Below, one piece after another: positions 11,633 through 21,800 of a stretch of DNA of 64,000 nucleotides. This stretch comes from Tritrichomonas musculus. Taxonomy: Eukaryota > Parabasalia > Tritrichomonadida > Tritrichomonadidae. Each line of letters starts with the position of its first letter. The first letter of the stretch is position 1. Location of the stretch: contig JAPFFF010000014.1 in the NCBI GenBank assembly GCA_039105265.1, positions 248,001 through 312,000 on the forward strand, in the 5' to 3' direction. The notes under the pieces are model-generated. The model did no database searches. It saw only the letters and a list, made by a program, of their open reading frames with translations, and was not told the origin of the DNA. A program made the position numbers and the translations under genes.

Positions 11633-11969
11633 TTCACATAATTTTATATTATAATTGTGTTTTTATTTAGTTAAAGCACTATTTGAAATTTGTAATAATT
11701 AGATATTAAAGACAAATTGTATTTTATTGTTTTTCAAATATCAATTAATGATTATTTGAAAGAAGAAAATAATTAGAAATATTAATAAAAATTCTCATGC
11801 ATTCATCAAATTCATTGTAACCTCGCTTTATTTTTGTTGTTCAACTTCAATTTTTAGATAATGTTAAATCTTTATTTATATGTTTTCAATTACTAAATGG
11901 TCGATGTTTTTATTTAAATTTTCTAAACGGCTGAAGAAAATATATAAACATTAAAGATAACTTTTTTAA
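11633..11969. other. Intergenic, no feature seen
   Basis: A+T-rich spacer of about 340 bp between two plus-strand genes. It must hold the terminator of the upstream gene and the promoter of the C2 gene, but no convincing motif was found. Confidence 0.5.
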
Positions 11970-12653
11970 ATGAAACTCGATATACAAATTTTTGCAGCAA
12001 GAGGACTCCCTAGAATCAGCCAACGTTCGCGTCAATCTCCATCATGCCTTATTCAAATTGAAGGAATTAACCAATCTTTTCAAACACAAGCTGTTAAAAA
12101 TGCCACAAGTCCAGAATGGAATGAATCATTTACTTTTGAGAAAGTAAGTCAAAAAGAAGTTCAAATTACGCTTACTGTTTTAAATAACAGCAATACAATT
12201 TCATATGTCAATTTTACATTAACTGACATCAGTGATGGCTCCCAAATTGATCAATGGATTGATCTTGTTCCAGAAAATCCAAAACAGAAAGGTGGACAAA
12301 TTCATATTTCAATTTTGTTCACACAAGGAGAAGATGATGAAAATAATCTTGAAGAAGAAGAAGAAGATGTTCAAGATAATAATAATGATAGTCTTCTTAA
12401 TGACATCATTAATGAAGAGCAAAATGATAGTCCAACTCCTTATTCTCCACACAGAACACCAGATTCTAAACGTATTAAAGAACGAATTATTAATGATAAT
12501 GGTGATGCAGACGAATTAATTGAAAAATCAGCGAAGAATGCAAATCAAAGATACAATGCTTTTTTGAAATCACGCGCACCTCTTTTAATCGAAAACGAAA
12601 AGAAAATGCAAAAAGTCAGAAGAGAAATTGAAACAGAAAATGAAGAAGAATGA
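11970..12653 (+). CDS. C2-domain protein with acidic C-terminal tail
   Basis: 227 aa. Residues 1-115 fit a C2 beta-sandwich: opening strand M-K-L-D-I-Q-I-F-A-A-R-G-L-P, the signature N-A-T-S-P-E-W-N-E-S-F-T-F (the common N-P-x-W-N-E-x-F motif), then W-I-D-L-V-P and K-G-G-Q-I-H-I-S. Aspartates that normally bind calcium in loops 1 and 3 are mostly missing, so lipid or protein binding without calcium is more likely. The rest is Glu/Asp/Asn-rich (E-E-E-E-D-V-Q-D-N-N-N-D), then a charged helical end. Small C2 proteins of this layout are common in trichomonads; the membrane target is unknown. The first ATG is used. Confidence 0.8.
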   Translation: MKLDIQIFAARGLPRISQRSRQSPSCLIQIEGINQSFQTQAVKNATSPEWNESFTFEKVSQKEVQITLTVLNNSNTISYVNFTLTDISDGSQIDQWIDLVPENPKQKGGQIHISILFTQGEDDENNLEEEEEDVQDNNNDSLLNDIINEEQNDSPTPYSPHRTPDSKRIKERIINDNGDADELIEKSAKNANQRYNAFLKSRAPLLIENEKKMQKVRREIETENEEE

Positions 12654-13089
12654 TTTAAATATTATTATTTAGACAGTTTTTGTCCTAAAAAATATTTTAA
12701 TTTATAACAATTAATAGTTATTTTAAAAATCAAAAATTATAATCAATAAAAATAGCTTTGAAGTCGATATGTTTGTGAAATATTGGATAAATTAGATACA
12801 TTGAAAATATGATCGAATATTAAGAAAATTTTAAAATATGTAACAATATTTAAAAAAAATCAATCAAAATTTAATATTCAAATTTTGATTATTAGAATTG
12901 AATTATAAGAGATTTGATTTTTTTATTATCTCGGGATAATTTGGTCCATTACAAAAAAATTATTATTTTTTATATTAAAAATTCTTAAATGCATTTAATT
13001 CATTTTTTTAAAAAATGCGATTTTAATTATTTTTCAACCATACGAATTCTTTTTGAAACTTTTGCTAATAAACTATTCAAATATTCAAA
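12654..13089. other. Intergenic with CTTTTTGAA box
   Basis: A+T-rich spacer of 436 bp. The box TTCTTTTTGAAAC at 13048-13060 sits about 30 bp before the next ATG, like the box before the 10061 gene. Nothing else is supported. Confidence 0.5.
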
Positions 13090-14175
13090 ATGCCTAAGAA
13101 AGAAAAGTGGTATGAGAAAGAAATCAGAGGAGATATAGTTCTTCCACTTATTTCCTTCTCTGTACTTTTTTTGTATACTATAATTGTTTCATATATACCT
13201 CGTTTTTTAACCCAAGTTTATAACCCGCCATTAATGGTTGACCAGCCTTTTTCAGTAGTTGTTGAAAAGTATCTTCCTGTGTCTCCAACAATTCTTTCGG
13301 CAGTTTTCTTAGGATTTTTCAGTATATATTTTTATTATGCGCCAATTGATTTTTATTCAGGTACTTTTTTTGCATTAATTATACTTCTTGATGTTAGTAT
13401 GATGTCAAACATAACATTAACATCATCATCATCTTTGCAAAGTATTCTTGTACTACTGTCTCTAACCTGCGCTCATCGTGTCATTTATTATGTGCCTTAT
13501 AACCTAGTATGGTTTTTATCGTTATTTATAATGTGGCCATCCATATATTTTGCTCTCTTATTCAATTTTGACTGTATTGGTGTCCTTGTTTCCATAAGTT
13601 TTCAACTTTTAATATATTCGATTTATGAAGTTGTATTCCAACCCAGGAACAAAAATTCAAAAAAATCGACATTTTTAAAAAGAATTTGGAAGTTCATTTC
13701 AAATTTCCTTTTATTATTTGTTCCTTCAATCATTTTCTTTTACAGTCTCTTATACATTGATCAAAATATAATATCAACGCCATACCGATTTGAAATTATT
13801 GATTTTGGCCTTCTTTCAGAAGAAATTAAAAAGACAGAATCTATTTCCATTCTGCTCATTGCATTAATATCTTTAATCGCTCTGATTTTCCTTGATTTTC
13901 ATCATGATATGTTAATTCCTTTCTTTGGTTTGCTATTTGGATTTATTATTACACTTTTCGCCCCAATCCAAACCAATGGTGATACAATTCCTAGAAAAAT
14001 ACACTTTTGCAAGATCCAAATAATGTTAGCAATTGGTTTAATTACTGGTTCTTTAAAAAATCCATGGCATTCACGAGGTCTTGTAGCATTGTACGTTATT
14101 ATTAGTTTTGTTGCTAAACTTGTATGGTTGAAAAATGAAGCATTATCAACTCCTCCGATGTATAGATTTCAATAA
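13090..14175 (+). CDS. Polytopic membrane protein, unknown function
   Basis: 361 aa, dominated by hydrophobic segments: roughly nine to eleven transmembrane helices, at about residues 16-36, 65-83, 88-106, 115-133, 139-177, 203-222, 250-298 and 311-350. A short basic cytosolic N-terminus (M-P-K-K-E-K-W-Y-E-K-E-I-R-G-D) precedes the first helix, and a basic loop (R-N-K-N-S-K-K-S-T) separates the two halves. I do not recognise a family. There are no obvious transporter signature motifs. The stop is TAA followed by A. Integral membrane character is directly visible; transport or scramblase roles would be guesses. Confidence 0.85.
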   Translation: MPKKEKWYEKEIRGDIVLPLISFSVLFLYTIIVSYIPRFLTQVYNPPLMVDQPFSVVVEKYLPVSPTILSAVFLGFFSIYFYYAPIDFYSGTFFALIILLDVSMMSNITLTSSSSLQSILVLLSLTCAHRVIYYVPYNLVWFLSLFIMWPSIYFALLFNFDCIGVLVSISFQLLIYSIYEVVFQPRNKNSKKSTFLKRIWKFISNFLLLFVPSIIFFYSLLYIDQNIISTPYRFEIIDFGLLSEEIKKTESISILLIALISLIALIFLDFHHDMLIPFFGLLFGFIITLFAPIQTNGDTIPRKIHFCKIQIMLAIGLITGSLKNPWHSRGLVALYVIISFVAKLVWLKNEALSTPPMYRFQ

Positions 14176-14749
14176 AGCAAGTAGCATTTGTATGTTGAAT
14201 CTTTTTTTTTTTTTCTTGAATTTTAATATTCATTATGTAAAATGGTATCTGTTTCATTTTTCCATATTTTAAAAGATTATAATATCAATTATATATATAA
14301 ATAGAATTTCATCATTCAATTAAATAATATTTTGGATATAAAAGAAAATTTCTTTATATTCAATTACTGCTGAATATGTGGTGAATATTATGTAAAAGCA
14401 ACCAACAAATAAATGAATGTTTCTAGCAATTTTTTTATTTCATGAAAAAAGGAGCACACTGATAGGTTTTAAGAAACTTAAGCGTTCCTTTTTGAATCTA
14501 CTACAGAATTTTTGCGGTATTTTAAAGGATATTAATTTTTCAACTAAATTTATATAATAACGGGTATGTGAATTATCAAAATAAAAGAATAAATATGAAC
14601 ATTAGATTATGTTATATTAAATCAAATAAAATTGAGAAGAAATTGTCTTTACGTTGTTTTATAAAAACATTCACGAACTATCATAATATATTAAAACAAA
14701 ATAGATTTGGATTCTTAAAATATAACATATACTGAGTTGAAAATTATCG
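14176..14749. other. Intergenic between convergent genes
   Basis: 574 bp of A+T-rich DNA with homopolymer runs (a long T run near 14202). No coding, RNA or repeat feature is supported. Confidence 0.5.
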
Positions 14750-14950
14750 CTATGAGATTGAGCAGCAATACGATTGGTTTTGTGTTTGTCGATTGCCTGT
14801 ACTTGAAATTGATCTGCGAATTTTACTTGATTGATTGGATTGACTTGGTGAAATGGGAACCATTGGAAGCGTTTCAGATCCTGATGAACTTTCTTCTTCA
14901 CTTTCTTTCTTTACTTTTTTGTTTGACTTCTTTTCTTTCTTACTGCTCAT
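14750..14950 (-). CDS. Small Ser/Lys-rich protein with terminal double cysteine
   Basis: 66 aa from an ATG at 14950. The N-terminus is Lys/Glu-rich (M-S-S-K-K-E-K-K-S-N-K-K), the middle Ser-rich (E-E-S-S-S-G-S-E-T), and the end reads S-Y-C-C-S-I-S. The adjacent cysteines four to five residues from the end could be lipid-modified, though this is not a CaaX box. Composition and polar residues look like real coding rather than random A+T-rich frame, but the ORF is short and unrecognised. It is divergent in sequence from its neighbours, in the same orientation as the 769-aa gene upstream. Confidence 0.45.
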   Translation of the reverse strand: MSSKKEKKSNKKVKKESEEESSSGSETLPMVPISPSQSNQSSKIRRSISSTGNRQTQNQSYCCSIS

Positions 14951-15193
14951 ATATTAAAATCTGTTTAAAAATTCATAACATTTTCAATTGGAGCTTTTTT
15001 TTGATGAAGAGTAATTGCGTCCAAAGTTGGAAAGAATAAGGCCTTTGTTAATGTTATATCAAGAAAAAATAAAAAATACGCAAAATGGATTATTTATATA
15101 ATTGAATATTTAAATTCAATCTGTAAATTAATTAATAATAGGATTTTGTTAATTAAGAAAGAAATTACTTCCTTCTCTCAAGTAATTTTCATT

Positions 15194-17503
15194 TTATTTG
15201 TTTTCACTTGCCTTTGTTGGTGATAAATCATGAATATTTGTTGTACCTGTAATAGTTTTGATAGGTTGCTTCTTCTTTACAGTAACTGGAGAAGTTTTCT
15301 TAAAAGATTGTCCCAATGTTGACATTTTAGCTTTGTGAGTACCTTTCAAAATCAATGGCTTTTTATTAGCATTTTTATTAACATTTTCTTCTTCTGAATT
15401 AAATTTTCTCTCTTTGTCACTTTCAGTTTCAGAAGATGATGGAATAGAAACTAGCATTTCACCCTCGCTGTAATTTGTATTTTCACTATCGTTATTTTTT
15501 TCGTTTTCGTCGAAATTATTATTGTCTATGATATCTCCTTCTGAATTTAAGTCTATTTGGTGATTTGACAAATCTTTTTGACTTATTTCAGGATTGATTC
15601 GAGACCATGCGTTTGATGAATGTTTAATAATTTGTTTCTGAGGATGTGACATTTCATTTTGATCAGCTTCAATTTTTGGAGGTGATAAAATTTGCTGCTG
15701 TTGTTTCTTTACTGAGTTAGAAATTGGAGGTTTGCCAATTTTTAGACTGGGCCAACCTTTAGATAATGGGCGGGCGCTTAATGGAGTGTTAATCTTTGAT
15801 GGAACAGGAATTCCTGAAGATGGCCTATCTGCTAGCATTTTAATTTGTGAATTTCGCAGTCCTGTCGGAATATTCCTTATTTCTTTTGTTTCAAATGGTT
15901 CATCGCTACCAGTCATTGGAATACTCCTCCATGGGGATTTTACAGTATCAAGAAGAGATATGGTTTGAGAATTACTTCTTTGTTTAGGTTGAAGAAGTAA
16001 TACTTCAGACGAATCAGACATATAATTTGGATTATTATCTTGATATGATTCTAATTCTTTTTCTTTATTGTTTTCATTATAATCTTTTTCTGATATTGTT
16101 TCTTCATCATGTGATTCGTCATTTTTACTATCACCATTTTGGCTATCTTGTTCCTGTTGATGCAAGTTTTCATCAGTCTTAATTATAGATGGGAGATTAT
16201 TTAAGGATGGTTTTAAGTTACCCCACGCAGTTTTTTTAGGTGATAAATTGATTTTTCCTGAGTCAAATTGAGCGATTTTTTTTGAAAAAAGAAGAGATGA
16301 TGTTGAGTTGTGTCGTTTTGGTTCAACATTAGTTGGGGTTGCCTCTTTTTTCTGTGCTAATAATACTGTCTGAGGAACTGTTGAGCCTGTGGGTTCGTAT
16401 TTATGCCACGCAGATCTTTTTGAATTTAAAGGAGAATTAATTTCACTTTCAATTTCTGGTATTTTCTCAGTAGTATTATCATTAAGAATATGTATGGCTT
16501 CTTCTACTTCTCCAGATAAGTTATTGTCTTTTGCATCTATTTCAGGTGATTCATTTGTTATATTTCTTGGTTGGATCTCATAAGTTTTTTCGTTAATAAT
16601 ATTATCTCTTCCAAAAGGATTTTCATGCAAGTGTATATCATTATTATTGTTAATTTTGTCATTATCTTTGGAATTCATGTATTTTGAGTATATTTTATCT
16701 AATTGGTTTTTATATATAGGATGTTTAACATCAATAGTATATATGTATTCTTCATCATCACGATATAATTTCATTTTCAAAAGAGAATTTGAATTTCCTT
16801 TTTCAATAGAATATGAAAAATCGGTCCACATCTCTCCGATTAAATCAATAAAAGTTTGGTCAGTAAATAGCCTACAAAATAAGTCAGAAGCCTTTTTTGA
16901 TTCATAAGATACTGTCTTAGTTAACATATTTTTATAAGAGCCTGCTTTTGGTGGTGTAGCCCCACTTGTAAAAGGTTTAAAGTTATGCATTTTCCTAAAA
17001 TGATTCATTAAATCAATTAACGCATCAAGGTCATTAGATGGTTGTTCCATTTCTCTAATTTTTGGGAAATATACAAAAAATTGTCTAACTGAAAATATTG
17101 GTGCAAAATAAGCAGCTAATATTACTACAACATATTTATTTGATTTAAGTTTCATTGTAACTGGACCAATTGAGTTTATTTGTGATTGAATTCGTGATAT
17201 ATAATGGCTTTTGAGAATGTTAGAAATAAAAGAAATTGGATCTGATTCAAGAGGTTTTGTAACAAAATTAATTTCCATATAACGTTTGGCATTTCTAAAT
17301 AAATTTCTTCGTGATTCAAAACCTTCTTTTACGTTGCGATGAAGCTTTTTATAGCAATTTAGTGCATGCTTTTGTGCAGTTGTGTATAAATCTTTTCGAA
17401 TTTCAAGTGGTGGTTCGTCATTGCGAATTTCTTGTATTACATTATACAGATCCGATTCAAGATCAGTAATGAAGAATTGGGAATCAGGATCATCATCATC
17501 CAT
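15194..17503 (-). CDS. Unknown 769-aa protein, disordered tail with repeated Trp motifs
   Basis: Residues about 1-260 form an ordered, helical, hydrophobic-patterned domain (N-terminus M-D-D-D-D-P-D; later K-Y-V-V-V-I-L-A-A-Y-F-A-P-I-F). The remainder is Ser/Asn/Glu-rich and disordered. Within the tail a short motif recurs: S-A-W-H-K-Y-E-P, T-A-W-G-N-L-K-P, S-P-W-R-S-I-P, K-G-W-P-S-L-K and N-A-W-S-R-I-N-P, each preceded by basic or Ser residues. This suggests multivalent short linear motifs binding one partner. I do not recognise the N-terminal domain; a membrane-traffic or cytoskeletal scaffold is possible but unproven. The start is the ATG at 17503, followed by a run of Asp codons. Confidence 0.85.
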   Translation of the reverse strand: MDDDDPDSQFFITDLESDLYNVIQEIRNDEPPLEIRKDLYTTAQKHALNCYKKLHRNVKEGFESRRNLFRNAKRYMEINFVTKPLESDPISFISNILKSHYISRIQSQINSIGPVTMKLKSNKYVVVILAAYFAPIFSVRQFFVYFPKIREMEQPSNDLDALIDLMNHFRKMHNFKPFTSGATPPKAGSYKNMLTKTVSYESKKASDLFCRLFTDQTFIDLIGEMWTDFSYSIEKGNSNSLLKMKLYRDDEEYIYTIDVKHPIYKNQLDKIYSKYMNSKDNDKINNNNDIHLHENPFGRDNIINEKTYEIQPRNITNESPEIDAKDNNLSGEVEEAIHILNDNTTEKIPEIESEINSPLNSKRSAWHKYEPTGSTVPQTVLLAQKKEATPTNVEPKRHNSTSSLLFSKKIAQFDSGKINLSPKKTAWGNLKPSLNNLPSIIKTDENLHQQEQDSQNGDSKNDESHDEETISEKDYNENNKEKELESYQDNNPNYMSDSSEVLLLQPKQRSNSQTISLLDTVKSPWRSIPMTGSDEPFETKEIRNIPTGLRNSQIKMLADRPSSGIPVPSKINTPLSARPLSKGWPSLKIGKPPISNSVKKQQQQILSPPKIEADQNEMSHPQKQIIKHSSNAWSRINPEISQKDLSNHQIDLNSEGDIIDNNNFDENEKNNDSENTNYSEGEMLVSIPSSSETESDKERKFNSEEENVNKNANKKPLILKGTHKAKMSTLGQSFKKTSPVTVKKKQPIKTITGTTNIHDLSPTKASENK

Positions 17504-18438
17504 CTTAAAAATAAAAATATTACAAAAAGTGGAAATACTTCTTACATTGAATTGAATTTCAATATAAAATTTGAATGGAAGTGATATAAACGTTATTAGA
17601 ATTTCAATGTCAATAAAATTGAATTAGAAATTTTTATCATATGAATTTCTTTATAATTTTAATATGAGCATGATTTTTATTTATTTTTAATGCATCTATT
17701 CGTTTTATATGTTACAGTAGGCCAACATTTATTATGTTTACGAAATAAAAACAATCTTTTTCAACAAATTGAATGGATAAAAAAAAATATACTTAGCATT
17801 AGGCATATATATATGCTAGAGATCCTAAACCTTGTTTTAAATACTATTTTATTCATTAAAGTTTTGTTATAAATGTATTATGCTTATTTTTCTTTTAAAC
17901 AAATAAAAGATCTTAAAAATATCTTATATAAACAATTTCTACATTTATCTGAATGAAATGATTCACTTTAATCAGCACAGAAAAGATTTAAAAAAAAAAA
18001 ATATATACAATTTCCATAAAAACTGTGTCTATTATTTAGATTTGTTTTTGTTGAAATTATTAAAAACTTTCGATATAATGTTTTGAATAAATGATCTAAA
18101 AAAGTCCTCCTGCAAAAAGTTATAGCAGGATCTGAATCAATTACCTTAAAAAACATATCAAATTTTTTATTATTAACGAAAAAGACGAATTGATATAAGT
18201 TACTATACCCTAACATGAATAATTATTAAATAAATCTTAATTAAAGATTATGTATGCTAAATTATTTAAGAAAGTTTAATAATTTATTAAGAAAAACTTA
18301 AATTTTTATTTAAAGCAACCCTTTGAATTAAAAAGTGGTCATACAAGATTGAAGCAAAATAAAATAATTTGTCAAAAAATTGAGATATTGAATTTTGATA
18401 ATTCTATCAATTTTCAATTAGGTTTTCGACTTTTTATA
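17504..18438. other. Divergent promoter region, no gene supported
   Basis: A+T-rich spacer between the minus-strand 769-aa gene and the plus-strand kinase gene. Small open frames (17690, 17968) have random-looking composition and were rejected. A MITE occupies the right end of the spacer (18439-18805). Confidence 0.5.
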
Positions 18439-18805
18439 AACTAAGTTTTTTAATTTGTCCCTTCTTATCGTCCTCTCAAATTTGAATAAAGCTAAATATT
18501 TTTTTTTAAGTTATAAAGGCATGAATACTTTCATTCATCTCAGGTTGAGGCTCCCGCTATTACCTTAACCAATTGGACTTAGCCCTCAAAAGCTCCCAAA
18601 GCTATTTGAAATGTATTTTTCCTGAATAAATAACTTTTTTATATTCTTTTTTTTTATTTTCATCTTCTCAAAATTGAAAGATATGGTATTTTAAAAATAA
18701 TAATTTGTCCCTACTTATCGTTCTACTTTCTGAAGACTCATAGAAAATTTGAATTAAAAACTCACAATTTTTTTGTGAATAAGGTAATAATTAAAAAACT
18801 TAGTT
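18439..18805. mobile_element. MITE copy 1 (AACTAAGTTTTTTAATT ends)
   Basis: Ends AACTAAGTTTTTTAATT and its reverse complement AATTAAAAAACTTAGTT, flanked by TA on each side. It is 367 bp with no ORF. Internally there is a direct repeat of about 24 bp (TTTGTCCCTTCTTATCGTCC near the left end, TTTGTCCCTACTTATCGTTC near the right). The copy at 41814-42181 is nearly identical, with a few substitutions. It sits directly upstream of the kinase gene start (18853), so it probably contributes to that gene's 5' region. Confidence 0.9.
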
Positions 18806-18852
18806 TATGTATCGGTATATAAAAAATTGTTAAAAACTGTTCTAATTTTTTG

Positions 18853-21800
18853 ATGACTGAGAATTATATAGATTCTGAGCAAGTCAAAGCTAAAGTTATT
18901 GATGATATATCAATTTTCCAACGAATCAAAAAACTTGGTAATGGTCATTTTGGAGATGTTTTTCTTGTTGAAGAAGAAGGAAAATCTAAAAAATATGCGC
19001 TTAAAGAACTAAAAGATGTTGAAATGAAAGACTTTGATCGTGAAGTTGGTATTTTAGCAGTTTTGGATTTTCCATCTGTCCTTGGTTTTAGAGGCTTTAC
19101 TTTTCCAAAAGATGGATTAGCTTATATTATTACTGAATACATACCCAATGGTGATTTATCAAAAATAATTAAAAGAGAATTTAACCCAAAAACCAAAGCT
19201 AAAATTTCGAAAGAATGGACAATTACAAAGAAATTAATTGTTATTTATGGAATTGCAAAAGGCATGTGGTATTGTCATAGTAACAACGTTCTCCACCGTG
19301 ATTTGAAGCCAGAAAATATTTTACTTGATGCACACTATGAGCCAAAAATAGCAGATTTTGGATTATCAAAATTTGCAAACGTCGACCAAATTCTATTTCA
19401 TACCACTCAAGTTGGAACAATTTTATATGAAGCACCCGAAGTTATGGAAGGAAATCAATATGATCAAAAAGTTGATGTATATAGTTTTGCTATTATAGTG
19501 TATTTCATGTTTTTAGGAAGAGCGCCTTTTCAAAATGAAAAAGGATATAATACGATTTGCAATGTTACTACTGGTCTTAGAGATGACGAGCCACTTGCTG
19601 AGCTTCCCGAAATGATTCGAACAATAATCGAGGTTTGTTGGGATCAAGAACCAGATAATCGTCCTACATTTGAAAAAATTATCTCTATCATATCAGATCC
19701 AAGCATTTTTGAAGATATTGAAGGTTTTGATGCAGAACAATATACTGAATATATAAATCGTCTTGAAAACTACGTTCCTGGTCAAGATGAAGAATCTGAT
19801 GAATCAAACTTAGAAAGCATTAACCTCAATGAAACCTATTCATCCTGCTCAGTACCAGAAAGTAATCTTGAGTCACCGTCTCAAAAACAACTTGTAGTTG
19901 AAAATGAGCCTGATTTTGAAATAGTTAAAGAAATAGGTTCTGGGGAATTCTCAAAGGTTTTTCTTGTTAAAGATAAATCAGACGAATATACTCTAAAACA
20001 AATTGACAATTACAATAAAAAAGATTTTCTTATCGAAATGAGAAGTATAACTCAGCTCGATTTTCCATCCGTAATTGGAATCAAATGGTTTGGATTTCCA
20101 TATCAAGATGATACGAAGCCAGCTCTTATCTGTTCTAGGTATATAGAAAATGGAAATTTGGAACAAATTATTCAGAAAGAGATAAACAAAGAAGCTCCTA
20201 CTGAGTGGGATATTACTTCAAAAATGATAACATTATATGGAATTGCAAAAGGTATGGAATATTGTCATGAAAATAATGTCATCCATCGAAATTTGATGCC
20301 TGAAAATATACTTCTTGATAGTAATTATGAGCCAATCATTATAGACTTCAGCCTCGAAAAATTTGCAAAAACGATAGTTAGAGGCTTTGATAATTGTTTA
20401 TCATTAAAAGTTCCGTTTTACACAGCTCCTGAAAAACTTGCAGACCTTGATTATAATGAAAAAGTCGATGTTTACAGTTTTGGTGTCATTTTATACTACT
20501 TATTAACAGGAAAGCATCCTTTTGAAAAGTCAGATATTATCAAACTTCTTTCACAAGTTGGAAACGGATTAAGAGACAAGATTCCAAGTGAAGTTCCCAA
20601 AGAATATAAGATTTTGATTCAAGAATGTTGGGATCAATCTTCTGGTTTACGGCCTTCATTCAAAAAAGTTGTTGAATTTCTTAGTGATCCTAAGAATTAT
20701 CTCAATGGAATTGATGTTTCAAGATATGAAGAATATGTCAATCGACTTAATAACTTTGTCAGTCAACAAAAGCATGAAAATATGGAAACTGTTATGAAAG
20801 AATATATGAGACGAAGTCCAGCAGAAAAATTCACCGATTCAGAAATATCAGAAATTATGCAATCAATACTTTATTGTGATACTGATGCACTTCTTCAGCA
20901 AGGAAAAGATTTCGAAGAGGAAAACAAGATGAAAGATGCAGCCCACTGCTACCGTGATGCTGCCAAAGCTGGTGATCCGCGTGGACAATTTAACTATGGC
21001 CGACTTCTCTATATGGGAAATGGAGTCAAACGATCACTATTACAATCAGCATATTACTTCAAGCTTGCCTCACAATCAGCTCAAGATAATTCTGTTGCAA
21101 ATGATTCACTATTATGGCTAGGAAAAACTTATGAAGAGATGGCCGAATACAATAAGGCACTTAATGCTTACCAACAGGCTATGGAGAAAGGTTCACCTAA
21201 TGGTAGAGCTAATTATGCACGAATTCTTGCTGATGAATCAATCCCAGGTGTTCAACATGACAAAACAAAAGCTCAATCGCTTATTAACGAATCAGTTGCA
21301 AATAAAGATCCTCTCGCTCTTTGTATTCTTGGCAAACTTCTCATGGAAGGAAAGAATTCTTTTCCAAAAGATGAGAAAAAAGGAATCGAACTTATACGTG
21401 AATCTGCCGATCTAGATTGTCCAGAAGCGCAATATGAGCTTGGAATGTGCTTATTAAATGGAATTGGTGTTAAGCAAGATTACAAAGCAGCTCGTAATTA
21501 TCTCCAAAAAAGCTCAGCTAAGAATAATTTAGACTCATTTTATGCTCTTGCAAGAATATACAAAGAAGGATTAGGAGTGAAGAAAGATTTTTCAACTGCT
21601 GTTCTTTACTTAGAATCTGCTGCTCAAAGTGGATTTATTAGAGCTGGCTACCAAGCAGGCTTATACTACCTTGATAAAGGAAAATATAAGAGTGCATTAA
21701 AAGCTTTCCGAGAAGCTTCTGAATATGGTGATACAGATGCATCATATCAATTTGCATTATTGCTTAAAGATGGAAAAGGAACTCGTGATAAGAAGCCTGA

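Noticed and set aside
11339-11654. Leu-rich, Lys/Asn-rich and Val-rich frames in the Gln-rich region
   Set aside because: Alternative frames of the CAA/CAG repeat in the 523-aa gene.
17690-18216. Two small frames between the 769-aa and kinase genes
   Set aside because: Chance-like composition, no similarity pattern, and homopolymer-driven residues.
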